A DNA stretch of 10,894 nt from NCBI GenBank assembly GCA_021414185.1, contig JAIOOZ010000085.1, forward strand, positions 1-10,894, given 5' to 3'. Shown here piece after piece: positions 6,671 through 10,894 of the stretch (position 1 is its first letter; each line of letters starts with the position of its first letter). Made by a program: the position numbers and the translations under genes. This DNA is from Betaproteobacteria bacterium (lineage in GTDB: Bacteria; Pseudomonadota; Gammaproteobacteria; Burkholderiales; SG8-41). The notes beneath the pieces are model-generated. The model was not told the DNA's origin and ran no database searches. It was given only the letters and a program-made list of their open reading frames with translations.

Positions 6671-7693
6671 ATGACGAAACTCATAAGTTCGCATGGCGGG
6701 ACCGATCATCGGCATGCCGGTATCGGAATAGCACTCACGCTTGTCTTGCTCGCTGCTGCGAGCAGTTGTGCAGCAGACGATGCACCCTACCCTAACCGGC
6801 CAATTCGACTTATCGTTCCTTACCCGCCGGGTGCGGGCACCGACTACACGGGGCGCGCGTGCGCGGCGATATTCTCGAAAGCACTCGGACAATCAGTGGT
6901 GGTCGACAACCGCGGCGGCGCGGCGGCGACGATAGGCCACAACCTCGGCGCGAAAGCAGTGCCTGACGGTTACACGCTATTGCTCGCCACGACCGGCGGG
7001 ATGGTGTCCGGCCCCGCGCTGATGGGCTCGAAAATCCCTTACGACCCGCTGAAAGACTTCGCGCCCATTGGCCTCGCGACCTATGTGCCGTACGCGATCG
7101 CGGTGACGGGAAGCCTGCCGGTGAACAACGTCAAGGAACTGATCGACCTCGCACGCGCGCAACCGCGCAAGCTCAACGTCGCGTCACCCGGCGTCGGCAC
7201 GCCCAATCACATCGGCGCCGCGCAACTGATGACCCTCACCGGAATCGAAATCGTCCACGTGCCATACAAGGGCAGCTCGCTGGCCATCAACGATTTCATT
7301 GCCGGCAACGTGCAGATCATCGTCACCGGCCTGCTGCAACTGCTACCGCTGCATCAGGCCGGCCGCATCCGCATTATCGGCGTTGGCCACACCTCGCGGC
7401 TCAAGGCTTATCCCGACATCCCGACTGTCGCGGAAACCGTGCCGGGCTATTACAACACCGGCTGGTGGGGCATCGCCGCGCCCGCGCGCACGCCCAAAGC
7501 CATCATCGACAAGCTCAACGCCATCATGATCAAGGGCCTGTCGCAACCCGACGAGATTGGCCGCTTCGAGAAAAACGGCCTCGAAGTCGCCACCTCCACC
7601 CCACAGGGCTTTCACGACATGATCGTGAGCGACCTGGCGATGTGGAAGAAGCTGATTAAGGACGCGAAGATTAGTGTGGATGTGTTGCCGTAG
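6671..7693 (+). CDS. Bug/TctC family periplasmic substrate-binding receptor
   Basis: Predicted exported receptor of 340 residues. Seen: a signal peptide with a hydrophobic core at about 18-31, and likely cleavage in the SSCAAD region (31-36). Mature family motifs follow: APYPNRPIRLIVPYPPG (38-54), PGAGTD with the conserved Asp58, DGYTLLLATTGG, SPGVGTPNH and HVPYKGSS. A C-terminal block with GWWGIAAPARTP is typical of the family. The cysteine at 33 is not in a good lipobox (ASSC lacks the hydrophobic residue at -3), so a soluble periplasmic form is favoured. The start is fixed by AAGGAGG. It is the closest of the three receptors here to the family consensus. Its last 23 bases overlap the end of the convergent 125-residue gene. 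Ligand unknown; no transporter membrane genes adjoin it. Confidence 0.94.
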   Translation: MTKLISSHGGTDHRHAGIGIALTLVLLAAASSCAADDAPYPNRPIRLIVPYPPGAGTDYTGRACAAIFSKALGQSVVVDNRGGAAATIGHNLGAKAVPDGYTLLLATTGGMVSGPALMGSKIPYDPLKDFAPIGLATYVPYAIAVTGSLPVNNVKELIDLARAQPRKLNVASPGVGTPNHIGAAQLMTLTGIEIVHVPYKGSSLAINDFIAGNVQIIVTGLLQLLPLHQAGRIRIIGVGHTSRLKAYPDIPTVAETVPGYYNTGWWGIAAPARTPKAIIDKLNAIMIKGLSQPDEIGRFEKNGLEVATSTPQGFHDMIVSDLAMWKKLIKDAKISVDVLP

Positions 7694-8048
7694 CTACTGA
7701 CAATCGTCTCAAGCTCGACATCTGGCGCTTCAATCCCAACTCAGTAAGTGAAGATGGGCGGCTTCGCACTCGAAATTCTACGTCGATCCAATTGTGTGGA
7801 ATTTCTGTGATTAGATAGCAAATTCTATTCACATAGTGAGCGCCAGTAATGATCCACTGATCAGGCCCACAACAACCATCTATAACGGTCCACACAAAAA
7901 CGGGATCGTGACAGCGAACAATCTCAAGATCTTTTCCGAATGTCTCAAGCCCATGACCACCCCATATATCGTACTGCGCCTCGGGATGGCGAATGGGTTT
8001 GAAGTACTCGTAAAAAACGTCTTCGTGCAAAACGATTGATCTAATCAT
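7671..8048 (-). CDS. Hypothetical protein of 125 residues
   Basis: I do not recognise a named domain. The product is a small, soluble-looking protein with no signal peptide or membrane segment. It is rich in aromatic residues and histidine (HEDVFYEYFKP near the start, then WGGHGLETFG, DPVFVWTVIDG, DQWIITGAHYVNRICYL), with two cysteines side by side (59-60). The even spread of conserved-looking aromatic and turn motifs makes a real folded protein likely. GAGGAG lies about 11 bases before the ATG at 8048. It starts 44 bases after the stop of the nuclease-helicase gene on the same strand, so it may be co-transcribed with it. Its 3' end overlaps the third Bug gene by 23 bases in opposite orientation. 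Base composition is lower in G+C than the metabolic genes to the left. Confidence 0.65.
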   Translation of the reverse strand: MIRSIVLHEDVFYEYFKPIRHPEAQYDIWGGHGLETFGKDLEIVRCHDPVFVWTVIDGCCGPDQWIITGAHYVNRICYLITEIPHNWIDVEFRVRSRPSSLTELGLKRQMSSLRRLSVATATHPH

Positions 8049-8092
8049 TTCTTTTGCACTCCTCGGAGCCTCGAGCTAACGCTGTTTAACCT

Positions 8093-10081
8093 CTAACTCG
8101 GCAAGACTGGGATGCCAATACTAGAGAGATAATTAAAAGTCGAATCGTAGTATGCAGGTGGGCGCGTCCAGTCTCGTTCATCGCCCTTCGGCACATAGAT
8201 GACCATACCCTGGCGTGCGCGCGTAAGCAAGACACGGTAAGCATTCCGCAAATATTGCTGGCGTTCGAGTTTTCGGACCAACTTCCACTTAGCCCCCTCA
8301 AACGAATGATAGCCCCACCCCGACTTTGAAAAACGAAAGTCGGCATCCCATGTCATACAAACCCAATCCAGCTCCAGACCCTGAATCTGAAATTCGGTGG
8401 CTGCGTCTTCCATGTAATAGCTTGATCTGACGTCGTTCGCATCGTTGAGAAACCAATGGATAGGATTTGTCTCGACGCGCACGTCAATTGCATGTGGCTT
8501 TAAACGCCGCGCACCGGAGGACGCGACCAGCCCGAACCGTTCAGAGCCGCGAGCATGGTCACGTATCCATTGCTTTGCGGTTTCCAAATCACGCGTCAAC
8601 GCAATTGGGTAACGTGACGACATCTTCGCCAAATTCTCACGCGCCTTCTCCCCTTCGCAATCTAGAGCCGCCTTTACGAAAGACGCAACGTTTTCCGCGC
8701 GAAATGAGCGCATGGAAACCGCTAGATGAAGACTTTCATCTTTGACAACATTTGCTCGTCCGTTAAGAGACTCTAGTGCATGGCCGGCCGTATATTCGCT
8801 ATCTGTAAGATTGGGGGAAACATATACTTGCCAGGACGGGAAACCTTCATTAATGGCATCCAGCCACGCAGATATGCCTGCTTCTCCGCTATGGATTTCC
8901 TGACCTCCACCAACAAGACAAATTACAACAGCCCACTTATGTCGATCCATGTACGAGATCAGAAACTCCGGTTCGGACTGGTTAAACTCTGCTTGCCCCC
9001 TTTTACGACGCATAAAATCAGTGGTTTTTTCGCGGTTCCATGCACGCTGCGCCTCATCAAATATGACTACATGGTCGCTAGGCGGTGTGTCGTCCCGCAA
9101 TCCATCATCACGAAAATGATGCACATTTTGAATGAACGCCTTTACCTTCTGGGCCACTTCTCCTTTGCGCGTCTTGTTGAGTCGTTTCCGCAGTCGAGCG
9201 ACTTCATCTCTAGTGAGAGCCTCTCGTAGCACCGCAACCAAAGGGCCGTTGCCAGACAAAAAAACGGCATGCGCGGGTTGGGTTTGATCACGCTTTTTCG
9301 TGGCGACATTCAGACCAACGAGTGTCTTTCCGGCGCCTGGAACTCCGGTGACAAAAATGATCATCTTGCAATGGTCTCGGCGCGCCTGCTCCGCCAGCTC
9401 TTCTACACGTTTCGAAGTAATCCTTAGATTCCGCGCCCCAGCGTCATGACGCGCTATCGCGTCGACAGAATGTCTTGCAAATAGCGCTTGTGCCGCCTCA
9501 ATAATTGTGGGAGTTGGCTGATACGATGAACTAGACCATTCACGGGCACCAAGTTCTTTGCCAGAAATCTCAACAAGTGCAGTATCGATAAGCTGCCGAA
9601 TTCCTTTGGAATTACATCGTAGCGGCGGAAATACCTTGTCAGCATGCGGAATAGTCAAGGCGGTGTCGTATTTGGTCGCATGAGTCGCTACCAAGATTGG
9701 AACAATTGGCGCTTCGTGGCTCTCCAAATGAAAGTTTTTTAAATCTAGCGCGTAATCCCAAACCTGATTAATGTCCTGGCGTTTAATTTCTGTCTCGCCG
9801 ACCTTAAATTCAATTACAAAAATAATCGGGCCAATGATTAACACTGCGTCAATCCGGCTCCCAATACGAGGCACAACAAACTCTAGGAAAATATGCCCTT
9901 TCACTCCCTTAAGCGCCGGTTTTAATATCTCAATTTGATCACGCCACGCATCTCGCTGCGTTACCTCCATCGCAAAATCAGTATTTGTAGAAATGGCCCC
10001 TAGAATCGTTTCCGATGCAGTAGCGACGAATGCAGAGACGTCCGCAGAGTAATAAGCATTCGAAGTTACCATCTGTTCCAT
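8093..10081 (-). CDS. PD-(D/E)XK-like nuclease fused to DUF2075/Schlafen-type helicase
   Basis: Predicted 662-residue nucleic-acid enzyme with two parts. Residues about 60-110 look like a PD-(D/E)XK nuclease core: Asp78 in GSRIDAV, then Glu91 and Lys93 in VIEFKVGE, then QVWDY (106-110), a QxxxY motif as in RecB/Cas4-type nucleases. Residues about 238-632 carry superfamily 1 helicase/AAA motifs as in DUF2075. These are Walker A GVPGAGKT (246-253), Walker B VIFDEAQRAW (339-348), GGGQEIHSGE (391-400), SMRSFR (456-461), EFQIQGLELDW (563-573) and NAYRVLLTRARQG (613-625) with candidate arginine fingers. All key motifs look intact. Such proteins occur in defence islands, but the exact role of this fusion is unknown. 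The gene is visibly less G+C-rich than the flanking metabolic genes, which suggests transfer. A small unknown gene follows 44 bases downstream on the same strand. Confidence 0.85.
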   Translation of the reverse strand: MEQMVTSNAYYSADVSAFVATASETILGAISTNTDFAMEVTQRDAWRDQIEILKPALKGVKGHIFLEFVVPRIGSRIDAVLIIGPIIFVIEFKVGETEIKRQDINQVWDYALDLKNFHLESHEAPIVPILVATHATKYDTALTIPHADKVFPPLRCNSKGIRQLIDTALVEISGKELGAREWSSSSYQPTPTIIEAAQALFARHSVDAIARHDAGARNLRITSKRVEELAEQARRDHCKMIIFVTGVPGAGKTLVGLNVATKKRDQTQPAHAVFLSGNGPLVAVLREALTRDEVARLRKRLNKTRKGEVAQKVKAFIQNVHHFRDDGLRDDTPPSDHVVIFDEAQRAWNREKTTDFMRRKRGQAEFNQSEPEFLISYMDRHKWAVVICLVGGGQEIHSGEAGISAWLDAINEGFPSWQVYVSPNLTDSEYTAGHALESLNGRANVVKDESLHLAVSMRSFRAENVASFVKAALDCEGEKARENLAKMSSRYPIALTRDLETAKQWIRDHARGSERFGLVASSGARRLKPHAIDVRVETNPIHWFLNDANDVRSSYYMEDAATEFQIQGLELDWVCMTWDADFRFSKSGWGYHSFEGAKWKLVRKLERQQYLRNAYRVLLTRARQGMVIYVPKGDERDWTRPPAYYDSTFNYLSSIGIPVLPS

Positions 10082-10134
10082 AGCAAGCGGTCAAAGTCAA
10101 AGTGGGTATTGCGAAAGCTTCTACCTCCCTTATG

Positions 10135-10183
10135 ACGTCGTCAAGCGCCAAGACAGGCGCGTGATAATATTAAACGTCGTCAA
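10135..10183. promoter_or_regulatory. Direct repeats flanking a small hairpin in a divergent spacer
   Basis: ACGTCGTCAA occurs twice, at 10135-10144 and 10174-10183, 39 bases apart start to start. Between them GCGCC (10145-10149) and GGCGC (10156-10160) can pair around a 6-base loop. The site is in the 131-base spacer between the nuclease-helicase gene and the GFA-family gene. Paired sites about four helical turns apart would suit a dimeric regulator, but no regulator is visible nearby. Confidence 0.35.
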
Positions 10184-10212
10184 TCATTCTGTTTTCATGA
10201 GAGATAATCTGT

Positions 10213-10623
10213 ATGTCCACCCCAATCCCCGGCTCCTGCCTCTGCGGCTCCGTCAAATTCGAAGTCACCCCGCCCTTCACTGCATTCCGCTATTGCCACT
10301 GCACCCGTTGCCAGAAGGCGAGCGGCAGCGCGCACGCGGCGAACGCATTTCTGCCGATAACGCAATTCAAATGGCTGGCCGGTGAGTCGCTAGTGAAGCG
10401 GTTTGATCTGCCGGGCGCGAAGCGGTTTGCGGTGGCGTTCTGCACGCAATGCGGGACGCGCGTGCCGCACAAGGTCAACACGACGGAGAACATGCTCATC
10501 CCTGCCGGCCTGCTGGACGGCGACCCCGGCGCGCGGCCGGACAGCAGTATTTTCTGGAAGTCGAGCGCGCCTTGGTATGTGTCGCCGCAGGAGTTGAAGA
10601 GGCATGACGAATACGGCGGTTAA
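10213..10623 (+). CDS. GFA/CENP-V family zinc-binding protein
   Basis: Predicted cytoplasmic zinc protein of 136 residues in the family of glutathione-dependent formaldehyde-activating enzyme (Gfa). Seen: the cysteine pattern is complete, with CLC at 9-11, CHCTRC at 28-33 (Cys28, 30, 33), and CTQC at 77-80, followed by GT. These cysteines supply the structural and catalytic zinc sites. The N-terminal GSCLCGSVKFEV and central YCHCTRCQKASGS are typical. Length is usual (about 130-150). Many members of the family have no shown activity, so formaldehyde chemistry should not be taken as established. The start at 10213 has no strong Shine-Dalgarno; the conserved block begins six residues in, so the start is still likely. 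It stands alone on its strand. G+C rises again here relative to the island to the left. Confidence 0.93.
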   Translation: MSTPIPGSCLCGSVKFEVTPPFTAFRYCHCTRCQKASGSAHAANAFLPITQFKWLAGESLVKRFDLPGAKRFAVAFCTQCGTRVPHKVNTTENMLIPAGLLDGDPGARPDSSIFWKSSAPWYVSPQELKRHDEYGG

Positions 10624-10634
10624 GCCGCCGTTTT
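10613..10634 (+). terminator. Intrinsic terminator overlapping the GFA gene stop codon
   Basis: ACGGCGG (10613-10619) pairs perfectly with CCGCCGT (10625-10631) around a 5-base loop, and Ts run from 10631 to 10634. The TAA stop of the GFA-family gene (10621-10623) lies inside the loop. The T-tract is short, so termination may be partial. Confidence 0.55.
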
Positions 10635-10724
10635 GAGAGGCGCCGGGCGAGAGGCGAGAGGCGTGCTTCGCTGAGAGACGAAAGGCGTGCTTCGCCGAGA
10701 GACGCCAGGCGAGAGGCGAGAGGC
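10635..10724. repeat. Heptamer-unit repeat array after the GFA gene
   Basis: Several copies of GAGAGGC occur in tandem (10635-10641, 10649-10662 and 10711-10724) with the variants GCCGGGC and GCCAGGC. They flank a near-perfect 24-base tandem duplication (10656-10679 and 10680-10703). The whole is roughly symmetrical, with two GAGAGGC units at each end. The unit differs in length and sequence from the octamer arrays at 2132-2323 and 5419-5450, but it too follows a gene end. Confidence 0.8.
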
Positions 10725-10739
10725 GTAAATGCATTAAAA

Positions 10740-10894
10740 CCCGTCTATCGTCTCTCCTGCTTCTTCCCCTCCCCCACCTAAGTATTATTTATATATAACA
10801 TCAATTACTTATATCGTTTCAAGATAACTTCCTGGTAGATGTTCTCCATTTTAATCAGGTTGCAAGCTGGTTTTATTGTAAAATAACCAGTCTA
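10740..10894. other. AT-rich end of window, no gene seen
   Basis: A pyrimidine-rich stretch (to about 10778) leads into strongly AT-rich DNA with no credible coding frame. CTGGTT (10867-10872) and AACCAG (10885-10890) form a weak 6-base inverted repeat. It may be the upstream region of a gene beyond the window. Confidence 0.4.

Noticed and set aside
6740..6780. Lipoprotein signal in the third Bug receptor (Cys33)
   Set aside because: The residues before the cysteine (ASS) do not meet the lipobox rule of a hydrophobic residue at -3; an ordinary signal peptide fits better.
7836..8039. Plus-strand 67-residue frame
   Set aside because: Antisense to the 125-residue gene, with no ribosome binding site and weaker codon sense.
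8780..9229. Plus-strand 149-residue frame
   Set aside because: Lies inside the nuclease-helicase gene on the other strand, over its Walker B region, with no ribosome binding site or motif.
10860..10884. Promoter at the right end (TTGCAA and TAAAAT)
   Set aside because: The boxes are only 13 bases apart, too close for a sigma-70 promoter, and AT-rich DNA gives such matches by chance.

Overview
The window looks like a chromosomal stretch of a high-GC betaproteobacterium of the Burkholderiales type. The strongest clue is three separate periplasmic binding receptors of the Bug/TctC family, which is greatly expanded in that group. They sit beside small-molecule catabolic enzymes. No rRNA, tRNA, integrase or transposase is visible, so the taxonomy is inferred from gene content and base composition only.

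Bases 32-7693 are organised as three successive head-to-head pairs, each made of one enzyme and one Bug receptor. Pair 1 is a TauD/TfdA-type Fe(II)/2-oxoglutarate dioxygenase (32-979, minus) and a Bug receptor (1113-2129, plus). Pair 2 is a Bug receptor (2343-3311, minus) and an opine-type dehydrogenase (3461-4564, plus). Pair 3 is a D-2-hydroxyacid dehydrogenase (5454-6416, minus) and a Bug receptor (6671-7693, plus). No TctA/TctB membrane subunits are present, so the receptors are orphan here and would have to dock onto transporters encoded elsewhere or act as sensors. A plausible reading is that each pair takes up or senses, and then oxidises, one carboxylate or N-carboxyalkyl amino acid, but the substrates cannot be read from the sequence.

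Between pairs 2 and 3 lies a higBA toxin-antitoxin operon (4647-5371). It has an overlapping promoter and nested inverted repeats just upstream, and its antitoxin is unusually long because of a basic tail.

Bases about 7694-10212 are visibly poorer in G+C than the rest and look like an acquired accessory island. It holds a 662-residue protein with a PD-(D/E)XK-like nuclease region fused to a DUF2075/Schlafen-type helicase (8093-10081, minus). A 125-residue protein of unknown function follows 44 bases downstream (7671-8048, minus). This pair is the best candidate for an undescribed system, probably in phage defence or nucleic-acid metabolism, but that is inference. A GFA/CENP-V family zinc protein follows (10213-10623, plus), with a terminator hairpin over its stop codon. 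The last 160 bases are AT-rich with no gene seen.

The intergenic spaces hold several repeat structures that the genes do not explain. There is a 17-unit array of an 8-base unit with an inverted partner (2132-2323), and a second copy of the same element at 5419-5450. A long two-armed inverted repeat lies at 6488-6589. A 7-base-unit array lies at 10635-10724. The two octamer elements and the heptamer array all lie at gene 3' ends.
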